From Auricularia sp. M13 (lineage: Eukaryota > Basidiomycota > Agaricomycetes > Auriculariales > Auriculariaceae): a stretch of 64,000 nucleotides of DNA. The stretch spans positions 1,612,001 to 1,676,000 of the forward strand of contig CM073201.1 in NCBI GenBank assembly GCA_037042915.1, in the 5' to 3' direction. Every line of letters starts with the position of its first letter. The stretch's first letter is position 1. Positions 23,463 to 35,000 of the stretch are shown here, piece by piece. The notes under the pieces were generated by a model. It made no database searches, was not told the DNA's origin, and saw only the letters and a list, made by a program, of their open reading frames with translations. Both the position numbers and the translations under genes were made by a program.

Positions 23463-25428
23463 ATGTCTGTAGTGCAGCTGTCGCCGGTCGTCGTCCAGCA
23501 CCAGCACCAGCATGTCGCGTACACGCCCCAGCAAAAGCTCCAGCTCGAGGCCATGCAGACCGCGCCCTGGCAGGCGGGCTACGTCTCGCAGGAGGACAAG
23601 GACAAGGCCGCCGCCGTAAGCAGCCCGCGCCCGCTGCATACATTGCGCCTACGCTGACTGCCGGCCCCAGCTCGCATACCTAGCCAGCCAGCACCACACG
23701 AGTGACTACAACCGTCTCAAATTCGGTCCAAAAGGCGAGCGTTAGCCACCCACGCGCGCCGGTCGTCGCTGACAGCATTCACTGCAGGCGCGCCATTCGC
23801 GTATATCCCCATATCCATCCAGTTCCCAGCGCACGTCGAGGAACTGCGCGTGCGCCAGGCCCAGAGCGCGCTCCGGAAGGCCTGGTGGCCGTCGGAAAGC
23901 CTCCGCATCGAGCAGACGGCCACGGTCCAGCTCGCAAACCCGTCGTTACCGGGCTCGGCCCAGCGCGCCCCTCTGCTACCAGCGCAAAATAGACTCCCGC
24001 CCAGCCTGCATCCCCCGGCGTCGGCGACCCTGCAGCACGAGCTCTCGCTGGCCATGTCGTCGCAGCTCCGCTCGCCCCAGCTCACGCCGCACGCCCAGGC
24101 ACTCCTTCCCAAAACCTCAGAGACGCATCCCATCAAGTAAGCAGACCCTGCGCCCGATGCGCTGTCAGCAGCTAACAGGCGCGAGCAGCATATCGTTGAT
24201 CGTGCCGTTCGAGTTGCTCCCCATCCTCTCGTGCAAGCTCGAACGCACCGCTGGATCCTGCCCGACCTTGTTCAATGTGCCCCACGCGTTCCGGTTAGAT
24301 CAACTCACTGGCTGCGCGGCTCCACCTCCCCCGAACCCTGTCAATTTCCCGCCTCCCACGCGAATGCATCTTGCACAGCCCGCCACAGTGGCCGTCACGA
24401 CGACTGCCCGCTCAGAGGCGTTGCCCGACAACTATCCCCCGTCCCCTACCCGCCGGTCGATGACGTCCCTCAGCCACTCCCTTCTGTCACTGAAACGCTC
24501 GAAACATCGGTCCCGGTCGCTATCGTCAAAAGCGATACCCAGCCGCGCCCGACGCTGCTGAAGTTCAACGCTGCAGAGCTTGCAAATGCCATGGACGAGT
24601 TCGGCGGTGTATCGACTCCGCCCATCGCGCGCGTGCCCACGCCTCGTGGTCCTGGTTCCGATCCTACGGGCCCTGCACCGTCCCCTGCACCATTCGTGCT
24701 GGGCAACCTCCTCCTTTCCTCGTGTCCGGGCAAGAAAGGTGAGCAGCCATTCTTCTCTCGGGACGCCTTGCGGAATCGTGCATCCTGACTATTTGCGGCA
24801 GTCCGCTTGACGGGACCGGTCAAGGGCCGGGGCGCCATCTGTCGGGACTTACGCAGCGACCTGAACCGCTATAAGGACCTCGGCGTGGGCTGCATCATCT
24901 GGTGCGTACGGGCTCGGGCAGCGAGTCGGACAGCGCATTGATGCCTGCATGTTGCAGCTGTCTCGACGATGACGAGCTCGACTTCCTGGGCGCGTCATGG
25001 ACCGAATATTCGGCACTCGCCAACTCGATTGGCCTGGACGTGCTTCGGTGCGCTCTCCGCCGGTCATGGGGTTCAGGACCGGGCATTCTGACACTTTCCT
25101 GTTTAGGCTGCCAACACCTGAGGGTCTCGCGCCTCTCGTGCCGCGCGTGGTCGACGAACATCTGGGCCGGGCCATCCGCCAATACACGGTCAATGGCGTG
25201 CCCATCCTCGTGCACTGTCGTGGCGGTGTGGGCCGGGCAGGACTGATAGCGTGCTGCTGGATGCTGAAGCTCGGGCTGTGTGGATGGGAGCGCGATAGTG
25301 TCGCGCTCGTTGAGCGCGTCATTGCTGTGGTGAGGAGGCGACGGAGCATCAAGGCGATAGAAACGTTCGAGCAGGTGCGATTTTTGGTAGATTTTGTAGA
25401 ATACCTGCGCCAAGGTCAGACGCAGTAG
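23463..25428 (+). CDS. Cysteine-based protein phosphatase (dual-specificity/CDKN3-like)
   Basis: Seven exons: 23463-23615, 23671-23725, 23788-24136, 24179-24738, 24802-24901, 24958-25047 and 25107-25428, encoding 542 residues in consistent phase. The C-terminal third has the phosphatase loop VHCRGGVGRAG (about Cys473 and Arg479), preceded by DLGVGCIICCLDDDELDFLG and LRLPTPEGLAPL. That arrangement is typical of CDKN3-like phosphatases, which remove phosphate from proteins such as cyclin-dependent kinases. The first 400 residues are Pro/Ser/Gln-rich with no domain I recognise, far longer than CDKN3 itself. The fourth intron is only 42 nt. Substrate unknown. Confidence 0.85.
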
Positions 25429-25822
25429 AGTGGGAGGGGTAGTTGGGTGCTTTGTGGCTTTGCGCGCAGGTTATTATTCGCTATGTAGCAGACACGACGA
25501 TTGTGACGACAATGTGACGGTCGACGACGCGGAGACAAAAGGACATGCATTGTATGCGAGTCACGGCGATTGCGGACCGAGATTTCTGCCCCGACTGACA
25601 GGAGCCGGCACGCATGGCACAGCCGGAAAAGAGCGACCCCCCAGCGAGTGTCTGACTGTCGACGCTTTCTTGCTCCGGCGACCAGCTGTCTCGCCCTGCC
25701 CTCGCCCTCGTCGCGCGCGCGATACACCGTCTCCCGCCCCGCCGCCGTCGGAGAGCCTGCAGGCTCAGCAAGACATTGTACAGACGATAGCCACAGCACA
25801 CGCAGCCCGACCACCGTCCCCC
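25429..25822. other. Intergenic region
   Basis: 394 bp between the phosphatase stop and the ATG of the Ala/Lys-rich gene. An open frame crosses it but has no ATG, and its codon bias is weaker than downstream, so I treat it as 5' flank. Confidence 0.45.
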
Positions 25823-26895
25823 ATGCAGCTCACCGTCCCACTCGTCAAGCGGCCGGCCAAGCGGGCCAGCGTCCACTCGCAGCAGCGTCTGCTGGCCAAG
25901 CTGAAGGCGATGGCGCCGCCCAAGCCTGTGCTCACGCTCGCCCAGCGTCGCAAGCCGTCGCGGACGTACTGCACGCCCGAGGACCCGGCCGGCTTCGTGT
26001 CGCCGGCCATGTCGAGCGCCGCCACGCCCTCGCCAGCGTCGAGCTCCGCAGACGCGGCAGAGCACGCCCTGCCGCCCATCCCGCCGCGCAGGCTGATTGC
26101 GGTGCCGCGCGCGCCGATGCCGCTCTACTCGCCGTACCCGGCGCCGACGCCCGAGCCAAGTCTGAGGGCTCGTCGACGCCCTCGACCGCGTCGAAGGTCG
26201 CGGCTGCGCGCCCCGCGGCCGTCGAGGCCGTTGTGCAGGCCGCGAAGGAGCCTGCGCGCCGGAGCTCGTCGCGCACGACCCGACGCCCCGCGGCCAGCCG
26301 GAGGAACACGGGCAGGGGCGCACGGCAGGCGAAGGAGGCCAAGGAGGACGACGGCGACGGCGGGTCCTATGCCGCGGCGGAGGCGGCCAAGGATGCTGCC
26401 GAGACGAAGCGCGCCAGCCCGCGCAAGAAGCGCGCGCCAGCCAAGCGCAAGCGCGCTGAGCCCGCCGGTGGCGACGCCGCGTACAACGGCGCCCAGCCCA
26501 GCAAGCGCGCCCGCACCTCGCGCGCCCAGGCCGCCGCCGCCCGCGCGGCAGAAGCCGACGCCGCGGCTGGAGCGGAGCACGTCACGCCGCCCGTCAAGAA
26601 CGCCGGCGCCGAGGATGAGCCGCCAGCGCCCGCCGCGTCGCATGCCTACACCACCCGCGGCACGAGGGCCGCACGCGCCGCCAGGCCCGTCGCTGGTCGC
26701 CGGCCGTCCGCGGGCTCGGCATCGCCCGTTGCGCCCGCCAGTGCGCCCGCCAGCGCACCTGCCACCGTCACTGCCGGGTCCCCCGTCAGCCAGGGCTCCG
26801 CCAAGGCCGCCAGCCCGCCCCAGACAAGGCATCGCCGCTCGCGGAGCAAGAACGACTCCGAGCCAGAGCAGACCGCAGCGGCCGCCCAGAGCTAG
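25823..26895 (+). CDS. Ala/Lys/Pro-rich basic protein, probably nuclear (apparent frameshift)
   Basis: Not recognised. From the ATG at 25823 the frame starts MQLTVPLVKRPAKRASVHSQ with strong G/C at third codon positions, through a Pro-rich segment ending YSPYPAPTPE. At 26155 the same codon bias continues only in the -1 frame (AKSEGSSTPSTASK) to the TAG at 26893-26895. One missing G (GAG GCC read as GAGCC) explains this, and there is no GT donor nearby for an intron. The second part is Ala-rich with basic clusters such as KRASPRKKRAPAKRKR and SKRARTSRA that look like nuclear localisation or chromatin-binding sequence. About 357 residues in all. Function unknown. Confidence 0.65.
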
Positions 26896-27515
26896 AAGAC
26901 AAATCGATGCTTTGTGGCTGCTCTCTCCGCTGTCGCGCTCTCGCGCTCTGTCAACGCCTGGCCCGTCCCGTCCCCCAACCATTCACGATGTATACCGCCA
27001 CTCGCCCTTGTAAATTGTATCCCGCCCAGTCCCCCGCGCCCGATCTGCCCATATCTCGTTTCTCTGGATGTCCTCTGCTTTCTTGGGTATTTTGCTGTTT
27101 TCCTCTCCCACACCCCCCATCTCCTCTGCATCGCTAATGCCGTGCCCTGGCTGCACCATTTCCATCTCCTTTGTCTTTATTCCATATACTGTGCTAGTTT
27201 GTGTTCGCGCTGACTGCTGTCTGTACCGCTGTTGTAGCGCATGTCTGTGGTGTCTCCTGTCGTATCTCCATCTGGTCTGGTCCAAATTTGTCGCTTGCGA
27301 GAGTGTAGGTACCTGCTGTAGAGCCGCCTCGCGTTCAGCGTCTGCTCGGGCCGAATTGCATCTGTCTTTGGTTTTCTCCGTTTAGACAAAATCTGGGACC
27401 TGTCACGTGGGTCGAGTCCAGGATTCCGGCGCGACGCGGGTCAGTTCCAATCTCCGCCCCCATTCCGTTCCACGGTTCTGCCATCCGCCACGCTTGTCCT
27501 ACTTCTTGCACTGCG
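26896..27515. other. Intergenic, pyrimidine-rich
   Basis: 620 bp, C/T-rich on the + strand, between two genes in the same direction. It holds the 3' flank of the Ala/Lys-rich gene and the promoter of the helicase. No open frame with coding character. Confidence 0.5.
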
Positions 27516-30040
27516 ATGCCTGGCGCGTCAGACGATGGCCCTGTTCTCTTTAGCTCTCAACCACTGCCAGGATGGGAGCCTACCCAGCGACCTACGCGCG
27601 CGCAGACTCCGGAGGAGAAGGAGGACGAGGAGTTCATACCCTGGCCGCCGTCGCCAGAGAAGCCGCCCTCTGAACTGGAGAAGAAACGTCGACTGTTGCG
27701 CGAAATTGAGGAGGCCATGCGCGAACGCGTCAAGACTAGCACCCAACTGCTCGCGGACCAGTCCTATCTTACACCAGCCCCGCCTCCCGCAGTGGGCCGC
27801 AAGCCCGCGCCAAAGCCTGCACCACGGCCCATACCAAAGCCAGCGGTCAAGCCAGCGGTCAAGTCTACGCCAGAGGAGCGTGCCCGGAGACTCAAGCTGA
27901 TAGAAGAAGCTATGGCGGCCGACGATGCGCCTCCACTTCCAGCTGCACCCCCCAAGCCGCTGTCGAGCTCGCGTGGTACAAAGCGACCATCCGACGCGTC
28001 TTTGAAGGACGAAAACGCTCAACCTTCGCGCGCGCCGGAAGAGCCCAAGCCCAAGAAGTCGCGACGCACGAATCCGTTCGCTGAACAGCAGCAAGACGCG
28101 CCTGTCGCTGTGCCCCGGGCTACACCCGCGCCGGAATTGCCGTTGACAAAGCCAGACTCCAAGTTGAACATACGACAGAAGGTCGCGCTCAGTGACGAGC
28201 AGCAGCACGTGTTGCAGCTGGTTCTCCAGGGCAAAAGTGTTTTCTTCACCGGTTCGGCAGGTGCGCTTTTAGCTCGTCCGTCTACGTCTCCAAAGCTCGC
28301 TGAACCACGTGCGTTTAGGAACCGGAAAGTCTGTTCTGTTGCGCGAGATTATACGGTCTCTGAAACTCAAATATAACAAAGCCATTGACGCTGTTGCCGT
28401 GACAGCCAGTACTGGCATTGCCGCTTGCAATGTTGGCGGTGTAACGCTGCATTCGTTCGCTGGTTTTGGTCTGGGCACGGGAACCGTCGAGCAGCTCGTC
28501 AAGTATGTAAAGCGGAACAAGAAGACCGTGCAGAAGTGGACGCGGACTAAGGTTTTAATCATTGACGAGAGTGAGCGATTTGCTTCCAGTTTTTCCTCCT
28601 ACTTGACAATCATGTGCAGTATCTATGGTAGACGGAGAGTTATTCGACAAAATCGTTCGTATAGCTCGCATCATGCGCAAGAATCCGAACGGCATGGGCG
28701 GGATGCAGGTATTCTCGTCTTTCTTCTTGCTTGGTGCCCACTCACTCACATGCATCTATCTAGCTCGTCGTCACAGGCGACTTCTTCCAGCTTCCGCCTG
28801 TTGCCAAGGGCGGGTCCAACATGGTCTTTGCTTTCGACGCGGAAACCTGGAACGAGGTCATTGATCATACATTCAACCTGACCAAAGTGTTCCGACAGAA
28901 AGACCAAAGTGCGTGGGCGCATTTTCCAGCTGACATGAAGCATTTCTCTGACCTACCCATAGCGTTCGTTACTATGCTGAATGAGATGCGCTTTGGGACG
29001 CTTTCCCCGGACAGCATCAAGCGCTTCCGAGACCTTGCACGCAAGATCGACTGGGGCGACGGCATTGAGCCCACCGAGCTGTGAGCCTGCTGCCAGGAGT
29101 TTGGTTCTCCCTTGCTGAATAGGCGCTAGCTTTCCGCTCCGGGCGAATGTTGATAACGCCAACATGCAGCGTTTACAGGCGCTCCCAGGCAACGTCGTCT
29201 TGTTTACCGCCATGGATGGCGGCTCGCTCCAAGACGCTACACAGCGCGAGAAGATGCTGGCCAATTTCATGGCGCCGAAGGAGCTCAGTCTGAAGCTCAA
29301 TTGTCAGGTGCGCTGTACCGCTTGCATTCATACGCCAATGTGCCTCATCGAGTTATAGGTTATGCTCATCAAGAACACGGATGAGACCCTCGTCAATGGG
29401 TCAATGGGTAAGGTCATCGCCTTCCGGACGCCGGCTGAGCACCACACCATCGTGACTGGCACACCGATTGAAGAGGGCGGCGATACTGCCAAGAAGAATG
29501 TAAACAAGGGAAAGGTCTATCCGCTTGTCCGTTTCAGCGTTTTCGATGCGATGCACAACAAAACGTTGTACCGCGATGTACTCGTCCAACCGGACTCATG
29601 GAAGGTCGAAGGCCCGAGCGGCGAGGTGGTTGTCTCACGCACCCAGGTACGCTTCAGTTGCCCTCGCCCCGCTGCGCGCTCATCTGCGCAGATCCCCTTG
29701 ATTCTCGCGTGGGCCATGTCCATTCACAAATCTCAAGGTCAGACACTGGATCGTGTCCGGGTCGACCTCGGCAAGGTCTTCGAGAAAGGTGCGTGCTGCT
29801 GCTGATCCTTTTTTTTTCACGTTTTGATGCTGTTGGCCATCCGCAGGTCAGGCATATGTTGCCCTGTCCCGCGCTACTAGTCTACAAGGACTGCAAGTGC
29901 AACACTTTGATCCAGCTCGAGTGGGTGCACTTGACATAGTCGCGACGATGCTTCTGACGTGCTCCTCGCATCAGGTCATGGCTCACCCCCGAGTGATCGA
30001 GTGGTCGGCCACTCTGGAGACCATGCCTGAACGAGAATGA
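27516..30040 (+). CDS. PIF1: PIF1-family DNA helicase
   Basis: Ten exons: 27516-28260, 28319-28570, 28620-28708, 28764-28908, 28963-29080, 29130-29307, 29359-29646, 29692-29788, 29847-29920 and 29975-30040, encoding 683 residues with all phases consistent. PIF1 is a 5'-3' DNA helicase acting at telomeres, G-quadruplexes, replication forks and mitochondrial DNA. Walker A is [17 protein letters not shown], split by the first intron. Further motifs are [37 protein letters not shown] (Walker B), [27 protein letters not shown] and [17 protein letters not shown]. The N-terminal 230 residues are Pro/Lys-rich with a [20 protein letters not shown] repeat and no clear domain. It is unclear whether a second start would give a mitochondrial form. 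Confidence 0.95.
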
Positions 30041-31162
30041 GTCTGTCTTGCAAACACCTTTCATCACTCACTGCTTTGACCGCCAGCAATGTATCGTTAT
30101 TAAGACCTGCACTCGTCACGCTTTCCTTGCTACTTGTTTCTGTGCAAATCTCATCCTTTTTTGGTCGCAGGTTCTAGTTCTACATCATCTCATCCTTAGG
30201 CTTTGACTGGGCGATAAACTTGGAACAAGCTGCAAACGACGTCGCGCTGAATCTGTATGTGGAAGGAAGGACATGACAGGGTGCCTATCAGTTGCCAAAA
30301 ACAGCCCCTAATTTCAACCGCAAGTGCAGCCGCAAAGCGGGTGTCAGGATGTGCGACTGCCCGGCGGCTTCGTCTCTGCGAATCCAGAAGCCATTGGACT
30401 TGCGCTCGCCGTGCAACTGGGCGAACCCGCCCTCATTTACGCCACCGTGCTTCCATCGGCATGGCTCCCGTATCGCTCGCACTGGTAGCCCCATGGCGTG
30501 GTTGGCCTTTAAAAGCTGTTTTGGCCTAAATCTGGGCACTTTCACCCGCGACTCGGGCTTTCCGCGCAGGCATCCTAGCAGGAGCTGCTCTCGTGCGCTT
30601 GCTAAGTTACTTCAGATGACTGCGGCGCGAAGATGGCATCGCGAGGCATCAACAATTATTTTGGTTCGCACAAGCGAAGATATATGGGCAACTACAAGAA
30701 GCCGTGGGGCCCTCGCTATGGTCTACTGTGAGTTCACCTGACGTCAGTGACTAGCGCTACGCTCAGCGCGCAGCGCGTGATGTTTTACTGTGACGGATGG
30801 GGAGATGGAGAACTAGGCAGACGCCCGGTACTGATTATGCATGGATACTACCCAAGAGGATCGTGCTGAACGCTCAGACCTGCCAGTAAAATATGTCTGC
30901 GGTGTTGAGGTTCAGGAACAAGCATCGCCGATCAGCTTCTAATATGAGTACAAATCGAAAAGCTTTCGCTCAAGTTCCTGGTGCGAGCCACGAAAGATCA
31001 ATGATACGGTACGACTGACGTGCTACTAGTCTGTGGGTCAGATGACCCATTCAAGGCACAGCTCTCTGTGCGTGTATCTGTGCAGTGAGGAGTGCAATAC
31101 AAGGTCAGAAGCAGAATTGAGCTGAGTCGGGAACGGTTGCAATCGGCGGTTCCTGTAGGAGT

Positions 31163-31170
31163 ACAGCCTG
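31163..31170. repeat. Target-site duplication, left copy
   Basis: ACAGCCTG lies immediately outside the left inverted repeat of the MITE. The identical 8 bases follow the right end at 31670-31677. Eight-base duplications are characteristic of hAT transposition. Confidence 0.8.
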
Positions 31171-31669
31171 CAAGGGGGCACCGGGATCAAAATCCCGGAA
31201 CCAAACCTATGTAGGTAGGTCGCAGCCCGGAGGGCTGCGAACGTAACTGGAGTCCCATATACTCGGCTTGCCGAGCCGCTCTGGACGGATTTTTTCATCA
31301 AAATGCACCTTTCTGCACTATTTTTCCTGAAAGAGAGCCTCAAAACAGGTCTATACGTCAGTCCCGGCTGTCTGAACCACATCCAGGCCCTTTCCATGAG
31401 CTGGAGTGGGTAGAGTACACTGAAAACTAATGAAAGATGTTGTATTGCAACAAAGTATATCTGTTGAGAGTGCCTTTTAAGCTTTTCAACCTGTCTTACA
31501 TTGATCACAAGGAGTTTCTTTACTGAAGTCGGAACTAGTTTGCTTCCGGCTCCGCGGAAGGCCTTCCCAAAATGGGAATATCTTCCCACGGTAGGTAGGT
31601 AGGTCGGCCTCGCCAGCTTCCCAGCGTAAACCGACCCGGTTCCGTCATTTTGCTTCCGGTGCCCCCTTG
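31171..31669. mobile_element. hAT-like MITE (non-autonomous DNA transposon), 499 bp
   Basis: The two ends form an imperfect terminal inverted repeat of 32 bp, 31171-31202 against the complement of 31638-31669, with 28 of 32 positions equal. It starts CAAGGGGGCACCGG and ends CGGAACC. Perfect 8-bp direct repeats flank it. There is no transposase, so it would need one in trans. Inside the left end are three short perfect hairpins: 31181-31198 (7-bp stem), 31221-31239 (8-bp stem) and 31262-31275 (6-bp stem). Near both ends are GTAGGTAGGT repeats in the same orientation, and TTTGCTTCCGG occurs twice near the right end. An 8-bp duplication and a CAAGG terminus point to the hAT superfamily. The open frame on the - strand across it is not believed coding. 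Confidence 0.8.
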
Positions 31670-31677
31670 ACAGCCTG
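31670..31677. repeat. Target-site duplication, right copy
   Basis: ACAGCCTG directly after the right end of the MITE, identical to 31163-31170. Confidence 0.8.
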
Positions 31678-32023
31678 AGGAGGCTAACGACTGGTTAACG
31701 GTCGAACGACATTCGCAGTCGCCGAATGGATGGATGCTGCTGGTGAAAACGCAGCAGCATGATGGACCACAGCGAGCGAAGCGAAAGCGGGATATAAGCT
31801 ACCCCAGGATTTTTCTACCCCGCACTCGTGCAAGTTATGCCGGCCTACCCCGCAGCCGGGGAATTTCGGTGGCTGTTGCTCCGATGTGCGAAGTCGTAAA
31901 TGCGTCACAACGGATTCGCTGACCACATGGCCCATCTCGCGCACGCACAAATACCCCGGCGCGTGATCGCCCTTGCCTTCCTTGCGTCCTTCCCGCCTTG
32001 AGCATCAAGCCTGCTCGCTCGCC

Positions 32024-35000
32024 ATGGCGCAGACGGGGGAAGTGTACTACCACGGGCAAGTCTCGCAGACGAGCTTCCACCCTGGGCCTGGGCAATCGAC
32101 CACCCAGCTGCGATGTGCGTCCCCGCAGCGCGCGTTTTCACGCGTCTAACGCGCTTTCTAGCCGACGCTGCCCCGGTCTCTGGCTTTGCCTCGTCGAGCC
32201 CGCCGCCGACAGCCCCTGCGCAGAAGACACCGTTCTACAAGACGCGGAAATTCATCATTTGCCAGATCGTATGCCGCTTGGGCCATCTGCGTCTCAACCG
32301 CGGCCTCACGCTGCACCATAGATCACGTTGATTCTGGGCATCGTGCTCATCTTCGTGTTGCTATACCCGGTGAGAACGCGCGTGGTACACCGAGCATGAC
32401 GCTGAATCCCGTCCCAGGTCGTCAAAGCCATAGCCCAACTGTAGGAACCGTTTCGATGTGAATTTATTCGAAGGCTGAACATCTTACAGCGTCGTGAATC
32501 GCTCAGTCCTCAATGTCGATCAAGCGAGAATCATTTCTCCGTCCAACGATTCGTGTGTTTTCCCTTCTGCCAGCTTTCAGGCCGTGTACTGACATCCATT
32601 AGATTCATCTTGAACATGACCGGTGTCGTAAGCTTGAAAGCAGAGATCACAGTCTTACTTTAGCTGATACGGTGGTGACAGGTCACACATACTGGCATTT
32701 TCTCAGCTACGATCCGCTTTACGCGCCCGATGAATGTTACTTGGATCGACGGACCTCCGGACAGTGGCACGAAACGTCCGTTGGGGTACATGTCTCTGGA
32801 ACCGTTACATGCAAAGCACAAACGGGCACAGTTGGATCAACAGAGCCAGTTCTTCGTCACCGATCAAGAGGCCTTCGGAGACTTCACAGCCGGTGTGCAT
32901 GTACAAGAAACGGTTAAACCACATTCTGACGGCCTTGCAGCGATGATTACCCGTCCAAATTTCACTTGGCTTCTCGAGAGTCATAACGTTGCTGTAAGGG
33001 CGTTGAAATTCCCAACCTGTGCGTGCATCTGTGAGGGTCTTTCCGTGTCACTTACGCACATTACCAGCTCATGGGATCAAGTTCAGGAAGGTCACGACGC
33101 TTCCAGGTGAGTTCCTCGCGTCGTTACCAGATGACTGCTCATGAATGCAGGTATCAATAACTTCAACGGCAACGTGAAGCTCGTCGACTTCCAGGTCTGT
33201 TTCTTTTGTAACCGTACTTCAAATCCTGATCCGTCGGTACAGCTCCCTGGTGACGACCCTGCGGGAGGAATCACCTTCTTAGCCACAACAGAGATGAACA
33301 ATCCCAGTCCCTTCGACGTTGCCCTTGGGACAGCCGTCTTTGACTTATCATACAAAGGCGTGGCTCTCGGAAGAGGCACATCCACGGACACCCAACTGGT
33401 GCGTCTCATGTGAGGTGGAAAAGTTAATGATGCGATTCTGGCCTAGGTCCCCGGTCCAAACAATATTACCTTGCACGGACGACTGGTTCCGCACACGGAT
33501 GAGGCTGAACTGAAGTCGATGGGAGAATTGTTCACAACGTATCTCAACGGCGATGCTGCGCCAGTCATCGCAAAGGGTGTTTCAACCAAGCAGACAGACG
33601 GCACAGATATAAGCTGGCTGTCCCAGGGACTGCAGTCGCTCGTTATCGACGTGCCTTTCAAAGCGCCTGAGGCCGTGAACCCGATTCGTTCTATCGACAT
33701 TGGTTACTTGAACTTGAACTTTACGCCCGAGGTACGCCGTTCTTATTTTCTCGCTAGGTAATTTTTTTACCAGAGAATAGACTGCATGGAGCCCGGCAAC
33801 TTCTTCGAATGCCGTGAAAGCTCAGATGGGTATGCTCGCGTATTTGTGTCTGATTGTTTATGCATGTCTCAATGAACGTCACAGTCCTGCCGTTCGGCTT
33901 TTCGGTCAACATCTCCGAGATTTCGAACCAATTCAGCATTGTGCAGGATGGAAAGGAGGTCGCGTCTTTGAAGACTGTAAGTTAGGTACTCCGACTTCGC
34001 TGTCAAGCGTTCACGCCATCTACAGCCGCCCTCGGCGTCGAAATCGAACATCAGAGTTGTCGGCCCTAAGCTGACGGAAGGTAGCATCAATCTTGTTTAA
34101 TGCGCCCTCTCTGATGTTTCAAAGGCGAAATCGACATCACCCTCGACGATAGCCCACTGCAAGTGCCCCAGAATGGCCATACCACCTTTTCGCGCTTCAG
34201 TACGTGTAGACCCTCATTTATAACAATGGCTAATGATCATCCAGACGCAGACTTGACGAGCTCAGAGTCGGTTGGAATATCAGATTAGATATCGAGTGTG
34301 ACTGACCGTGTAACAGCAAATCCGTATTCCAGCTCGTCGGCAGCGCCCGAGCAGAGGCCGCTCTTCCCATTGGTCGAATCGTTCTCGACCCTATCAAGTT
34401 CAACGTTACTTCCAACCTCAACGGCTTACAGGGGCTGAAGGATGACACCATCGTGCAAAGCGTAGATGTTCTGGGTGGAACCAGGGATCATCTGAACCTT
34501 GACCTAGATCGTGCGTGCTGTCTTGCTCTGTGTCGCAGGTGCTGATCGAACGCTCTCATAGTGTCTATTTTCAACCCGTCGAATCTGAATTTGAATACCG
34601 GCGACCTCACTCTCCAGCTTTTGAAGGTGTGTTAGTACCAGGTCGCTGTTTGCATTCTCGCGTTTACATGAATAAAGGATGGTTCGGTCATTGGGACCAC
34701 TCTGTTGGCCAACCTCGACCTCAACATGGGAAATAATTCTTTGAAAGGAGCAGGCGCCTTCACGCCAAACGCCAATACTGCCGGAAAGCAAGTATTGAAC
34801 GACTTCGTGGCCGGCAAGACAACGGAAGTCCAGGTTGCGGGTTACTCCGGCAGTACGGAGGTTGACTCTCTGCTCGAGGCCTTCCAGGGCTTGAAGTTGA
34901 GTACAAACCTCCCGGGTCTTGAATCCAACCTTCTCGAGTCGGCCTCCCTCGAAGGTGTGATCCGCGTGCGCCGTGCAAGTCGCTGCTGACAGTGAACTCA

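Larger units (their letters stand above)
30041..32023. other. Non-coding 2-kb gap with a transposable element
   Basis: No open frame here has domain similarity or codon bias. It is lower in GC than its surroundings and contains the MITE at 31171-31669. The last 300 bp are the promoter of the DUF3712 gene and carry two copies of CCTACCCCGC-like sequence (around 31816 and 31845). Frames such as 30292-30741 look accidental. Confidence 0.6.

Noticed and set aside
25570-26155. Alternative N-terminus of the Ala/Lys-rich gene in the frame that reaches 26895
   Set aside because: Third-position GC and sequence character favour the other frame before 26155, so a frame break is more likely than this upstream start.
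26125-26982. 285-codon antisense frame over the Ala/Lys-rich gene
   Set aside because: It mirrors the strong third-position GC bias of the + strand gene and has low-complexity Gly/Arg content without domains.
30257-30741. Small overlapping frames in the gap after PIF1
   Set aside because: No domain, no codon bias and no splice structure; treated as chance.
31038-31589. 183-codon frame on the - strand at the MITE
   Set aside because: It runs across the inverted-repeat element and beyond, and shows no domain or codon bias.
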